A stretch of 64,000 bases of DNA from Methanoregulaceae archaeon (GCA_020850325.1 JADZEW010000021.1:1-64000); one strand, 5' to 3'; counted from the stretch's first letter, positions 54,425 to 63,027 are shown. Numbers and translations: made by a program. Notes: generated by a model from the sequence alone, not told the origin.

Positions 54425-55105
54425 ATGAGCACAAAGCGTCTACTAACCTTGACTCTGCTCGGTGCCGCAATGGCGCTGGTCGTTGGGTGTGGGCCAGATC
54501 CCACCCAGCCGATCCAGGCATCAGCGGCTCCCACTCCGCAGGATGCTCAGTTCGTTCCTGAAGCGGAAGCCGGTATTCGCATTGCCCCGGGAGACCCCGC
54601 GACTCTACTTGCTGATGCGGGCAAGTTCTCTTTCCAGGTGCGACAGGACCCGTTTGCGCTGCGTCCTGCAGAAGTCGCCTTCGATCGCAGCGAGTTTGCG
54701 GCACGATTGGTCGACACCGTTGGTTTCTATCCGCAGATCGCGGAAGAGGCCGAGCCCCCGGTCGAGACTTTCGAGGTGGAACCGCAGCCGACACGACGAC
54801 TAGCCGGCATCATTCTCGGTGAGAGCATCACGGCACTGATCGACATGGGCAACGGGCAACTCATCCTGATTCGGCCCGGGCAAGCCATCGAGGGTACCGA
54901 GTGGGTGGTTCAGTCAATCGACGAAGAAAAGGCGATTCTGCGACGCGTTGGCAGCACCAAGCGTCCGAAGTATGTAGTCGTGCGCTTGCAACCCGATGAT
55001 GGATCCACCGTGACAAACACGGGTGGAGGCCAAGGGCAAGGCGGCCGTCAACAAGGCGGACGCGCCGGTAATGCCGGTGGCGGGCAAGGCATGGAGCCGG
55101 ATTAG
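54425..55105 (+). CDS. pilP: PilP-like pilus lipoprotein
   Basis: The 226-residue protein has a lipoprotein signal with lipobox VVGC (MSTKRLLTLTLLGAAMALVV, GC). A disordered acidic linker leads to a small beta domain: LAGIILGESITALIDMGNGQ, then LILIRPGQAIEGTEWVVQSI, which matches the HR-domain style of PilP that contacts the secretin's N0/N1 region. The C-terminus is Gly/Gln-rich (GGGQGQGGRQQGGRAGNAGG). It lies 8 nt after pilO. Function as the inner-membrane-to-secretin connector is inferred from these features and from position. Confidence 0.75.
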   Translation: MSTKRLLTLTLLGAAMALVVGCGPDPTQPIQASAAPTPQDAQFVPEAEAGIRIAPGDPATLLADAGKFSFQVRQDPFALRPAEVAFDRSEFAARLVDTVGFYPQIAEEAEPPVETFEVEPQPTRRLAGIILGESITALIDMGNGQLILIRPGQAIEGTEWVVQSIDEEKAILRRVGSTKRPKYVVVRLQPDDGSTVTNTGGGQGQGGRQQGGRAGNAGGGQGMEPD

Positions 55106-55166
55106 CGGCTAAAATGACGATAACGATTTGAAGAGATAGGCTTCAGAGATTTCGGAGGACCCGAAT

Positions 55167-55862
55167 ATGCTTAACAAGATCAAGGTTCTAATGGTAGTGA
55201 TGGCTGGCTTCGCCCTCGTGGCGGCGGCGCCGATCGCCCATGCTCAGAACGACCAAGGCAACACGCTAGTTCCGTCGATTGACGTCCAGGACGCTCCCGT
55301 CCGCGATGTCGTCCGAGCGATTTTCAAGTCAGTTGGTGTCACCAACTACACAATCGCTCCTGATGTTCAAGGCACGGTCACGATCAGCATGAAGAACATG
55401 CCGCTCGATACCGTTCTGCGCAATATCCTCAACCAGGTCGATGCGACTTGGCGAATGGAAGCTGGTGCCTACGTGATCATCAAGAAGGAACAGAACGTCG
55501 ACACCGGCGGTGGCGCCACGATTCCGACGGATCAGATTCCGACGACCGACCAGCGACGCCTTTACCGCATCAAGATTCAGCGCGCCGACCCGCAGTATGT
55601 TTACATGCTGCTCCGCGGCGAAATGGGTTTTGGCAGCGGCCCTGAAATCTCGGCACTTTCCGGTGGTCTTGGCGGTGGCGGCGGCTTCGGCGGCGGCGGC
55701 CAAGGTGGCGGTGGTTTCGGCGGCGGCGGCCAGGGTGGTTTTGGCGGCGGCGGCTTCGGCGGCGGCGGTCAGGGCGGTTTTGGCGGCGGCGGTGGCGGCT
55801 TCGGCGGCGGTGGCTTCGGCGGTGGTCGAGGCGGCGGCGGCGGCGGCGGTCGAACCAACTAA
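55167..55862 (+). CDS. Orphan secretin STN-domain protein with glycine-rich tail
   Basis: The 231-residue exported protein has a signal peptide (MLNKIKVLMVVMAGFALVAA, ending AHAQ) and a single STN/N0-like domain: IDVQDAPVRDVVRAIFKSVG, then QGTVTISMKNMPLDTVLRNI, as at the start of PilQ secretins, but no secretin barrel. A second short element (RRLYRIKIQRADPQYVYMLL) resembles the beginning of an N1 domain. Residues from about 166 are almost only glycine with F and Q. It could bind TonB-like or PilP partners, or be a detached domain of PilQ. The next gene is pilQ. Confidence 0.78.
   Translation: MLNKIKVLMVVMAGFALVAAAPIAHAQNDQGNTLVPSIDVQDAPVRDVVRAIFKSVGVTNYTIAPDVQGTVTISMKNMPLDTVLRNILNQVDATWRMEAGAYVIIKKEQNVDTGGGATIPTDQIPTTDQRRLYRIKIQRADPQYVYMLLRGEMGFGSGPEISALSGGLGGGGGFGGGGQGGGGFGGGGQGGFGGGGFGGGGQGGFGGGGGGFGGGGFGGGRGGGGGGGRTN
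55665..55856 (+). repeat. GGC/GGT low-complexity tract coding the glycine-rich tail
   Basis: About 190 nt of imperfect repeats of GGCGGC/GGTTTC-type codons encode G-G-x and G-G-F-G-G runs. Such tracts can expand or contract by slippage. A shorter similar tract occurs in pilQ at about 56580-56725. Confidence 0.75.
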
Positions 55863-55899
55863 GCTTCAACGATTACGGACAAGAGGGTAAGGAGTGAGA

Positions 55900-57576
55900 A
55901 TGCGTAAGACTTGGACACGGATGGCACTCGCGACGGTGATCGCAGTCGCCGGTCTCGCGGCAACGCCGATGGCGCTCGCACAGGGCACTGGAAGCGAAGT
56001 TCGCGTTGATCTGAACCTGCGGGATGCGGATATGAAAGCCGCAATCCAGGTTCTGATGAAAGAGACTGGAATGTCGATCATCTTCGAAGCGAGCGAAGAG
56101 CCCTTTCCTAAAGTGACACTGAATCTTCCGCGGGTAACCGCGGAAGACGCCTTGATGTACATCTGTCAAGCAGCCGGAGTCTATTTCCGGAAAGATGACA
56201 ATGGTGTCTACATCATCAGCCGAAAGCGGCCCGAAGTGAAGCCGGTGGAAACACCGCCTAACTCGACGGTCAAGCCGGCGGCCCTTGCTCGGAAGGTCTA
56301 CAAGATCAAGATGATGAAGGCCGACGCTCAGGACGTCTACGAGCAGATGACCGTCGGAATTGTCTCGGATCCGCTCCGCGGATTCCTTGAGATCAACCGC
56401 TTCAAGGATGTTACGAGCTTGAACCGCGGCGCACTTACGGGTTCGACGCCGGTCTACATGCTGGACCACGGCGATCGAAACACCACGTTCAGCCCGGTAG
56501 GCACCAATAACTCGACTCCGATCGTCAACCGTGGCGAAAATGCCAACGGTGTGACTCTTCCGGGTGAGGCCGCCGGTCAGTTTGGTGGCGGTCCTGGCTT
56601 CGGCGGCGGTGGCCAAGGCGGCTTCTCTGGCGGCGGTGGCGGCCAGGGTGGCTTAGGCGGCGGTGGCGGCGGCCTCGGTGGAGGCGGTGGTCAGGGCGGT
56701 CAGGGTGGCCAGGGTGGTCTTTCCGCCGGTGGCTTGATTCCCGAGGGTATCGACTACATCACGTACGATCCGAACGATAACTCGATTATCGTGCGGGCTA
56801 CGGAAGCCGAATACCAGCAGCTGATCCAAGCTATCTCTGAGTTCGATACGGCTCCGAAACAGGTCACCGTCAAGGTTGAGTTCATCACCACGACGAGCAG
56901 CCTTTCGAAGTCGCTTGGATTTGACTGGCTCTACAGCCGAGGCACGATCTTCGCCGGTAACACTCCGGGCACCTTTGCCCGAAGCGGCGACCCGATCTTC
57001 CTCAGCTGGCAGTCGGGCAACTTCTCGACTCGACTTCGCGCCCTCCTTCAGGATGGCTTCGGTCGAGTGGTCGCCTCTCCGGTCGTTCGCACGCTGAACA
57101 ATCAGCCTGCGTTCGTCTCGCAGGGCGTCAACACGGTTATCTTCCAGTCGCTCGTGACGAGCATCGGTAACGGTCAGGTTATCCGGACCACGAACCCGCT
57201 CCAGCTCACGGTCGGTACGCAGTTGGCCCTCCGGCCGCGTATCAACAACGATGGCACGGTGACCATGTTCCTCACGCCGTCGATCCAGCAGCTCGGCCAG
57301 TTCCGCCGCGATGCGGACGGCAATGAGTTCCCGGACACTTCGTTCCAGCAGATCGCCATCGTGGCCCGCGTTAAGAGCGGCGACACGATTGCCCTTGCCG
57401 GATTCACGAACAAGTCGGATAACGGCACACAGTCGAAGTTCCCGGTTCTGGGAGATCTGCCGATCATCGGCCAGTTCTTCCGCTCGACCACTCGAGAAAA
57501 GAACTTCTCGGAACTGCTCGTCTTCGTGACTCCGACGATCATGGAAGACGAGGACGGCGGCGGCATCGGGCCGTAG
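55900..57576 (+). CDS. pilQ: Type IV pilus secretin PilQ
   Basis: The 558-residue outer-membrane secretin forms the pore through which the pilus passes. A signal peptide (MRKTWTRMALATVIAVAGLA) is followed by an STN/N0 domain (about 30-100: VDLNLRDADMKAAIQVLMKE), an N1-type domain, a Gly-rich insert (about 227-280) and the secretin barrel: VTVKVEFITTTSSLSKSLGF, ASPVVRTLNNQPAFVSQGVN and FPVLGDLPIIGQFFRSTTRE, the last being the secretin signature. The ATG at 55900 is preferred over GTG at 55894 because AAGGAG ends 5 nt before it. AMIN domains are absent. A perfect hairpin follows the stop. Confidence 0.94.
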   Translation: MRKTWTRMALATVIAVAGLAATPMALAQGTGSEVRVDLNLRDADMKAAIQVLMKETGMSIIFEASEEPFPKVTLNLPRVTAEDALMYICQAAGVYFRKDDNGVYIISRKRPEVKPVETPPNSTVKPAALARKVYKIKMMKADAQDVYEQMTVGIVSDPLRGFLEINRFKDVTSLNRGALTGSTPVYMLDHGDRNTTFSPVGTNNSTPIVNRGENANGVTLPGEAAGQFGGGPGFGGGGQGGFSGGGGGQGGLGGGGGGLGGGGGQGGQGGQGGLSAGGLIPEGIDYITYDPNDNSIIVRATEAEYQQLIQAISEFDTAPKQVTVKVEFITTTSSLSKSLGFDWLYSRGTIFAGNTPGTFARSGDPIFLSWQSGNFSTRLRALLQDGFGRVVASPVVRTLNNQPAFVSQGVNTVIFQSLVTSIGNGQVIRTTNPLQLTVGTQLALRPRINNDGTVTMFLTPSIQQLGQFRRDADGNEFPDTSFQQIAIVARVKSGDTIALAGFTNKSDNGTQSKFPVLGDLPIIGQFFRSTTREKNFSELLVFVTPTIMEDEDGGGIGP

Positions 57577-57603
57577 TAACCTCCCTTACCCGAGGTTCGA
57601 AAT

Positions 57604-57635
57604 GGTGGCGGCGAGAGATTTCTCTCGCCGCCACC
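57604..57635. terminator. Perfect 15-bp hairpin after pilQ
   Basis: GGTGGCGGCGAGAGA pairs with TCTCTCGCCGCCACC around a TT centre, starting 28 nt past the pilQ stop. It is likely a terminator of the pil operon although only a weak T-rich tail (GTCTTGT) follows. It also rules out the 57602 start for aroK. Confidence 0.65.
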
Positions 57636-57649
57636 GTCTTGTAAGAAAC

Positions 57650-58174
57650 ATGCAACCGGCAGACTGGATACTGGTGGGAATGATGGGGGTCGGAAAATCG
57701 ACCGTCGGCCAGGTCCTTGCCACGGAAGCCGGCCGCGAGTTTGTCGATACCGACCGGCTCCTCGTCCAGCGCTTCGGAAGGCCGGTCCCGCAGATCTTTC
57801 AGATCTATGGAGAGACCACGTTCCGCGATCACGAGGCATCCATCCTGAAGGGGCTCGAGCGATCCGGCAAAGTGATTTCCACCGGCGGCGGCATTGTTCT
57901 CCGCGAGGAGAACTGGAAGTCTATGCGTCGCCTCGGCGTGACGATTTTCCTGAGCGTTCCGCTCGAAGTGCTGACCGAGCGACTCAGAAACAGCAAGAAG
58001 CGACGACCTTTGCTTCAGACCGACGACTTCGAAGGGCGCGTCGAACAAATCCTCGAAGACAGAATGCACCTTTACCGCCGGGCCGACGTTATCGTGGAGT
58101 TGGGCGAAGCTACGGCCGGGGCCGCCGCTGAACTCGTCCTGAACGGGCTAAGGGAGCACGGAGACTTAACATGA
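57650..58174 (+). CDS. aroK: Shikimate kinase
   Basis: The 174-residue enzyme phosphorylates shikimate with ATP in the aromatic amino-acid pathway. Walker A is GMMGVGKSTVGQVLA; the shikimate-binding D and R lie in FVDTDRLLVQRFGRPVPQIF and ETTFRDHEASILK; the GGG motif is VISTGGGIVLRE. The lid region ERLRNSKKRRPLLQ matches the family. The ATG at 57650 is used because the upstream frame reads through the terminator hairpin. It overlaps aroB by ATGA, so the two pathway enzymes are translationally coupled. Confidence 0.95.
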   Translation: MQPADWILVGMMGVGKSTVGQVLATEAGREFVDTDRLLVQRFGRPVPQIFQIYGETTFRDHEASILKGLERSGKVISTGGGIVLREENWKSMRRLGVTIFLSVPLEVLTERLRNSKKRRPLLQTDDFEGRVEQILEDRMHLYRRADVIVELGEATAGAAAELVLNGLREHGDLT

Positions 58175-59160
58175 TTGTTCGTCACCACATGGGCGAGTAT
58201 CCAGTTCGCTTCGTCGGCACGAATGAGCTCAACCACGAGGGCGTCTGGCTCGCTGATGAAAACGTGCTTCGCTTGTGGCCCGCGCTCGCCGGGCACGATC
58301 CTATTGTCATCCCCTCCGGCGAGACATCCAAGTCGATGGCACGGTACGAGCAAGTTGTGCGAACGCTCGCCCATCGCGGGGCCAAACGGAATCAGCAGTT
58401 GATCGCCGTTGGCGGTGGAGTCGTCGGCGACCTCGTCGGATTCGTTGCGAGCAGCTACCTCCGGGGAGTCCCCTTCGTGCAGGTGCCCACGACGCTGCTC
58501 TCTATGGTCGATTCATCGGTTGGGGGCAAGGTCGGCATCGACTTGCCCGAGGGGAAGAACCTCGTTGGGGCGTTCTGGCCACCCGTGCAAGTCGACGTCG
58601 CAACCGACTTTCTAAAGACGCTGCCCGAGCGGCACTTTCGCAATGGGATGGCCGAGGTGTGGAAGTATGCCTTCATCGAAGACTGGTCGGTATCCGAACA
58701 GGCCCTGCGCCCGGAGGCAAACCTTGCGAGCCTCATAAAGCGTTGCATCGAGATCAAGTCGCAGATCGTCGAGGAAGATGAATACGATCGATCCGGGCGC
58801 CGCGCGATCCTCAACTTCGGCCACTCGATTGGCCACGCAATCGAGACCGTCCACAACTACGAGGACTACCTCCACGGCGAGGCCATCGCGATCGGCATGG
58901 TGGCAGAGGCGAGACTCGGCGAGCGACTGGGGCTCACCCTTGCGGGCACCGCCGATCGGGTTGCTGCGTGCCTAACCGGGGCCGGGCTGCCGACGGAGTA
59001 TGGGGACTGGCAGAATCCAGGCCTTATCGAAGCGATGCGGCGCGACAAGAAGAACGATGGCGAAGGACTGGCCTTTAGTCTGGTGACGCAACTTGGGGAG
59101 TGTAAACTCACCACCGGAATCGCCGAGTCTGATGTGAGGGCGTTCCTGGAATCGCTATGA
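58171..59160 (+). CDS. aroB: 3-Dehydroquinate synthase
   Basis: The 329-residue NAD- and metal-dependent enzyme converts DAHP to 3-dehydroquinate in the shikimate pathway. NAD-binding GGGVVGDLVGFVASSYLRG and the substrate motif VPTTLLSMVDSSVGGKVGID are conserved, as are the metal ligands in the NFGHSIGHAIE and LHGEAIAIGMV segments. It is slightly shorter than the E. coli enzyme (about 360) at the N-terminus. Start ATG overlaps the aroK stop, and its own stop overlaps the next small membrane-protein gene. Confidence 0.95.
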   Translation: MIVRHHMGEYPVRFVGTNELNHEGVWLADENVLRLWPALAGHDPIVIPSGETSKSMARYEQVVRTLAHRGAKRNQQLIAVGGGVVGDLVGFVASSYLRGVPFVQVPTTLLSMVDSSVGGKVGIDLPEGKNLVGAFWPPVQVDVATDFLKTLPERHFRNGMAEVWKYAFIEDWSVSEQALRPEANLASLIKRCIEIKSQIVEEDEYDRSGRRAILNFGHSIGHAIETVHNYEDYLHGEAIAIGMVAEARLGERLGLTLAGTADRVAACLTGAGLPTEYGDWQNPGLIEAMRRDKKNDGEGLAFSLVTQLGECKLTTGIAESDVRAFLESL

Positions 59161-59363
59161 AGCGTGTGCGGGACTTGCTGATGATCGTGGCGACCGTCGT
59201 GCTTGGCGGAGGGTACTTGCTGAGCCAGTGGTCGGCCGCGACCGGCAGCGCTTCTGCAGTTGCGGCTCAGTTCGATCAGATGCCGATCCGCCTCCTGTCC
59301 ATCGTGCTCGTCGTCGCCACGATCGTGGCCGCCTGCTGGCCCGATCCAAAGGAGCCCGCATGA
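59157..59363 (+). CDS. Small two-helix membrane protein
   Basis: The 68-residue protein has two hydrophobic segments (about 7-24: LLMIVATVVLGGGYLLSQW and about 43-60: IRLLSIVLVVATIVAACW) joined by a polar loop. It overlaps the aroB stop (ATGA) and its own stop overlaps the PASTA pseudokinase start, so it is part of the same transcript. No family is recognised. It may be an accessory subunit of the membrane-bound pseudokinase, by position only. Confidence 0.7.
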   Translation: MKRVRDLLMIVATVVLGGGYLLSQWSAATGSASAVAAQFDQMPIRLLSIVLVVATIVAACWPDPKEPA

Positions 59364-61099
59364 TCGGAACGGTGCTCAGAGGCCGCTACGAACTCGCGAT
59401 CGACCAGGGCGAGTCTCCGCTCTTTCATTCTTTCGCGGCGCGCGATCGGTTGCACGGACGTGATGTCGGGATTCGCCTGATCCGCGAGCCCTATGCGCGG
59501 GAGCAGGATTTTATCGCCAAGCTCCGCGAGGTGGCTTCGAACCTGGCGGGGGTCCAGTCGGTTGGCCTCGAACGCCTGTTTGGCGTCGATGAAGCAGCGG
59601 ACGCGCCGTTCCTCGTTTCCGAACTCGCGAAGGGAACACCCTTGCTGGAGCGCCTGAGGAAGCTGGGGACCTTCTCGGTTCCGGTCGCCGTCGAACTCTC
59701 TATTGCGGTTGCCGAAGCGCTCCAAACCCTTCACGGGGCGGGGTTCGTGCACGGCGACGTCGGCTCGCACACTGTGGTTACTGGACCCGAGGGCGAAGTT
59801 AAACTTCAGATGGCGGGAGTGTGGCAGGCCTATTCTTCCAGCGGCACTGCAGGGATGGCGATGCTGCCGGTCATGGCTCCGTACCTCGCTCCCGAGATCG
59901 CGTCTGGGGGGATGCCTTCACCTGCTTCCGATGTGTACGCGGCCGGAGTGCTGCTCTATGAGATGCTGAGCGGCCGGTATCCGTTCTACGCGGAGACCCC
60001 CGTCGCGATGGCGCTGAAGCACTCCACAGACGCGGTGCCGAACGTGCGGATGATGAATCCGTCGGTGCCGGTAGCGCTGGCTGAGATCATCAAGAAGGCA
60101 ATGGCGAAATCTCCGCTGGACCGATATCGTGACGCCGGCGATCTGCTCAGCGACTTGAGAATTCTCCAGGATGCCTTGCGATTCGGCCGCACGCTGACCT
60201 GGCCGATCCGCGAGGAGTCTAAGCCCACCCCGCCTCCTCCTGTGGCCCCGAAAATGTCGGCGATCCGGCAGGATGCCAAGGAAGAAGAAGACTACGAGGA
60301 GCCTGAATCGGGCGATATCCCGGGTTGGTTCAAGAGCCTTATCGCGTTTTTCGCCGGGTTGCTTGTGCTCATGGTGATCGCTTGGATGGTGTTCAACTTG
60401 AAGAAGCCGGCAACCGTCCAGGTGCCCGATCTCACGCGGCTATCGGTGACGGAGTCGCTATCCCGGCTAGAAGGCATGGGGCTTAAGCTTCGCATCGGAC
60501 GGAGGATGTCGAATGAGCAGATCCCCAAGGATCAGGTGCTCGACCAGAACCCGCCCGCGAACGAAAAAGTGTATGAAGGCTCGAGTGTTTCGGTCACGGT
60601 GAGCATGGGCAGTAAGTTCGTAGACGTCCCGGACGTGCGCGGTCTTACCGTGGACCAAGCCAAGACGATGTTGGGCAGCCTGGACCTCGGCCTGGAACCC
60701 GATGTCGAGATGGTGCGGGACTCCGAAGCGAAGCCCGGAACGATCCTCAGCCAGGAGCCGATGCCGAAACAGAAGCTTCAGCGACTTGGCAAGCTGAGAG
60801 TGAAGGTTGCCACGGACAAGGAGACGCCGGAGGAAGCCAAAGACGCGCGAACCAAGTATCAGTACACGATACGGGTTCCCCTGACCGGCCTAGAGACCCG
60901 TATCCGGCTCCGCGTCGACCTTACGGATGCGCGAGGAACGCGCACCATCCACGAGCAGGAGCACGACCCCGAATCAGTTGTCGAAGTGATGGCCGAGGGA
61001 TACGGAAAGACGGCCCTGTTCCGCATCTACTACGATGACGAACTGGTTGCCGAGAAGTCTGTCGAGGCGGAGCAAGCCGTCGAGGAAACCAACGAATGA
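59360..61099 (+). CDS. PASTA-domain Ser/Thr pseudokinase
   Basis: The 579-residue protein has a PknB-like kinase-fold domain (about 8-270), a single transmembrane helix (about 330-352: WFKSLIAFFAGLLVLMVIAW) and two extracellular PASTA domains (about 360-500; VQVPDLTRLSVTESLSRLEG and VDVPDVRGLTVDQAKTMLGS), plus a beta-rich tail. Key kinase residues are altered: the VAIK lysine is R39 (VGIRLI), HRDxKxxN is H131-G-D-V-G-S-H-T138, and DFG is M151-A-G153. The APE motif and SDVYAAGVLLYEML are kept. It should therefore not transfer phosphate but could sense muropeptides and act allosterically. PknB genes often neighbour rpe, as here. Start overlaps the preceding stop. Confidence 0.88.
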   Translation: MIGTVLRGRYELAIDQGESPLFHSFAARDRLHGRDVGIRLIREPYAREQDFIAKLREVASNLAGVQSVGLERLFGVDEAADAPFLVSELAKGTPLLERLRKLGTFSVPVAVELSIAVAEALQTLHGAGFVHGDVGSHTVVTGPEGEVKLQMAGVWQAYSSSGTAGMAMLPVMAPYLAPEIASGGMPSPASDVYAAGVLLYEMLSGRYPFYAETPVAMALKHSTDAVPNVRMMNPSVPVALAEIIKKAMAKSPLDRYRDAGDLLSDLRILQDALRFGRTLTWPIREESKPTPPPPVAPKMSAIRQDAKEEEDYEEPESGDIPGWFKSLIAFFAGLLVLMVIAWMVFNLKKPATVQVPDLTRLSVTESLSRLEGMGLKLRIGRRMSNEQIPKDQVLDQNPPANEKVYEGSSVSVTVSMGSKFVDVPDVRGLTVDQAKTMLGSLDLGLEPDVEMVRDSEAKPGTILSQEPMPKQKLQRLGKLRVKVATDKETPEEAKDARTKYQYTIRVPLTGLETRIRLRVDLTDARGTRTIHEQEHDPESVVEVMAEGYGKTALFRIYYDDELVAEKSVEAEQAVEETNE

Positions 61100-61737
61100 T
61101 CCAAGTCGCGCCTTCCATCCTGTCGAATGACTTCTCCCAGTTCCGAGGAGCGGTGGTGGGGCTTGCCCAGGGCGGCGCGGATTGGATTCACTTCGACGTG
61201 ATGGACGGGCAGTTTGTGCCGCCGATCACGTTTGGTGCTCAGCTGGCCGCTGACCTCCGCTCGGCCACCGATCTGCCGTTCGAGGCGCACCTGATGACGC
61301 AAACTCCCGAGCGCCACTTTGACGCGTTTATCGCGGCGGGATGTCGGCGGATCATTTTCCACGCCGAAGCGACGGTGCACGCCCATCGGCTTGCTCAATC
61401 ATTGCGGCAGCAGGGAATTGAGGCGGGCTTGGCGATCAACCCCGCAACCCCCGCCGAAGCAGTCTTTCCCATCCTCGATGAACTCGACCTTGTGCTGGTG
61501 ATGACGGTGAACCCTGGCTGGGGCGGCCAGGCGCTCATTCACTCCTGCTTGGAGAAAGTCCGCCAGATTCGGGCGCGCACCGATCTGCCGATCGAGGTCG
61601 ATGGGGGGATCGATCCGAATACGATTCGCCTCGCCTTCGACGCCGGTGCCGACACCTTCGTTGCCGGGAGCTTCTTGGCCAAAGCCACCGACGTTGGTCG
61701 GGCCATTCAGGAGTTACGGGACCGATGTCAAAGCTGA
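61096..61737 (+). CDS. rpe: Ribulose-phosphate 3-epimerase
   Basis: The 213-residue TIM-barrel enzyme interconverts ribulose-5-phosphate and xylulose-5-phosphate in the pentose phosphate pathway. Conserved stretches are IQVAPSILSNDFSQFRGAV, WIHFDVMDGQFVPPITFG (metal ligands H and D), VLVMTVNPGWGGQALIHSC and IEVDGGIDPNTIRLAFDAGA. It overlaps the pseudokinase stop by ATGA and the next small gene by 13 nt. Confidence 0.96.
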   Translation: MIQVAPSILSNDFSQFRGAVVGLAQGGADWIHFDVMDGQFVPPITFGAQLAADLRSATDLPFEAHLMTQTPERHFDAFIAAGCRRIIFHAEATVHAHRLAQSLRQQGIEAGLAINPATPAEAVFPILDELDLVLVMTVNPGWGGQALIHSCLEKVRQIRARTDLPIEVDGGIDPNTIRLAFDAGADTFVAGSFLAKATDVGRAIQELRDRCQS

Positions 61738-62036
61738 AGTTCTGGACGACGGCGATGCTGATCTTTGGCTTCGCCATGCTGTTCGGCTATCCGTTCTTGC
61801 TGACCCGGCGCCCGGCCGAGGACGCGCCTCGCGAAGCCAGGGCCCAGTTTGCCGTCTTGTTGACGGGCTACATGGGCGTGCTGCTGCTGGTGTTTTTTGT
61901 GCTCGTTGTGCTGGCGTGGCGCATCATGGTGTTCCAGCGCGAGAAGTTTCGCGAGGAGACGCTGGCGAACCTGCGGGATCTCGTCGAGGGCACCCTGAAC
62001 GACCATCAAAAGAAGCAGGGCGATGACCGATCTTGA
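61725..62036 (+). CDS. Small two-helix membrane protein
   Basis: The 103-residue protein has two hydrophobic segments (about 7-27: WTTAMLIFGFAMLFGYPFLL and about 43-65: LLTGYMGVLLLVFFVLVVLA) followed by a charged, helical cytoplasmic tail (FQREKFREETLANLRDLVEG). No family recognised. It overlaps rpe by 13 nt and ribD by 14 nt, so it is translated in the same operon. No functional link can be drawn from the sequence. Confidence 0.7.
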   Translation: MSKLKFWTTAMLIFGFAMLFGYPFLLTRRPAEDAPREARAQFAVLLTGYMGVLLLVFFVLVVLAWRIMVFQREKFREETLANLRDLVEGTLNDHQKKQGDDRS

Positions 62037-63015
62037 GGCGATGGCTCGGGCGATTCGGCTCGCCGGACGTGGCTATCCGGCTCCCAATCCCCGCGTCGGT
62101 TGCGTGATCGTGCGCGATGGGCTGGTCATCGGCGAAGGTTGGCACGAGGCGGCTGGGCGTCCCCACGCCGAGGTCATGGCTCTCGCGAACGGCGACGCCA
62201 AGGGGGCGACCGCTTACGTGACCCTGGAGCCCTGCAACCACCACGGGCGAACTCCGCCCTGCGCAGAGGCCTTGATCGAAGCCGGGGTGAGCCGGGTGGT
62301 CGTCGCTGTCGAAGATCCCAACCCGGAAGCCGCGGGTGGGGTCGCTCGCTTACGCGCGGCAGGCATCGCTGTGGACGTTGGCGTGGCCGCCGACCGAGCC
62401 GCCGTGCAGAACGAGCGTTTCTTGACGGCTATGCGCCTCAGACGGGCGTTTGTGACCATCAAAGTGGCTATGGGCCTGGACGGACGCATCGCGCTGCCAA
62501 GCGGCGAAAGCAAGTGGATCACGGGACCAGCCGCACGTCGCGAGGGCCATCGCCTTCGGGCCGAGATGGGCGCGGTGCTGGTTGGGAAAGGCACGCTGCT
62601 GGCGGACAATCCGTACCTCACGGCTCGGATTCCCGGCGTCGTCAATCCGCCTACGCGCGTCGTGCTCGATCCGCAACACGACCTGCCGCGTGACTTAAAC
62701 GTGTTTAACGAGGCTGCGCCTACGGTTGTCTTCTCGGCGGGTAGGTTCTCACCCCAGGACATCGCCGCGATGCTGTTCTCAATGGGCCATACCGGGCTCC
62801 TCGTCGAGGGTGGTGCCGGAATGATCGGTTCGTTCCTTCAGGCGGATGTCGTCGATGCTCTGGAGGTGTTTGTCGCGCCGAAGCTATTGGGCCACGGCAA
62901 GACGTGGCTTGAAGTACCGCTTCTTGATCGTCTTGATGAACCCGCTCGATGGCGCTTGCGCAGGACGGGCCGCCGGGGCGAGGATGTCCAACTGAGCTAC
63001 CGTCGGCGGCGGTAA
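62023..63015 (+). CDS. ribD: Riboflavin biosynthesis deaminase/reductase RibD
   Basis: The 330-residue bifunctional enzyme performs the second and third steps of riboflavin synthesis. The N-terminal cytidine-deaminase-like domain shows zinc-binding HAEVMALA and TLEPCNHHGRTPPCAEALIE. The C-terminal NADPH-dependent reductase domain (about 140-330) shows FVTIKVAMGLDGRIALPSGE, WITGPAARREGHRLRAEM and VEGGAGMIGSFLQ. The remaining rib genes are not in the window. It overlaps the small membrane-protein gene by 14 nt. Confidence 0.95.
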   Translation: MTDLEAMARAIRLAGRGYPAPNPRVGCVIVRDGLVIGEGWHEAAGRPHAEVMALANGDAKGATAYVTLEPCNHHGRTPPCAEALIEAGVSRVVVAVEDPNPEAAGGVARLRAAGIAVDVGVAADRAAVQNERFLTAMRLRRAFVTIKVAMGLDGRIALPSGESKWITGPAARREGHRLRAEMGAVLVGKGTLLADNPYLTARIPGVVNPPTRVVLDPQHDLPRDLNVFNEAAPTVVFSAGRFSPQDIAAMLFSMGHTGLLVEGGAGMIGSFLQADVVDALEVFVAPKLLGHGKTWLEVPLLDRLDEPARWRLRRTGRRGEDVQLSYRRRR

Positions 63016-63027
63016 GCTTCGCGCCCG

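Noticed and set aside
55665-55856. Tandem-repeat or CRISPR-like array
   Set aside because: It is an in-frame glycine-codon tract inside a coding gene, without regular spacers.
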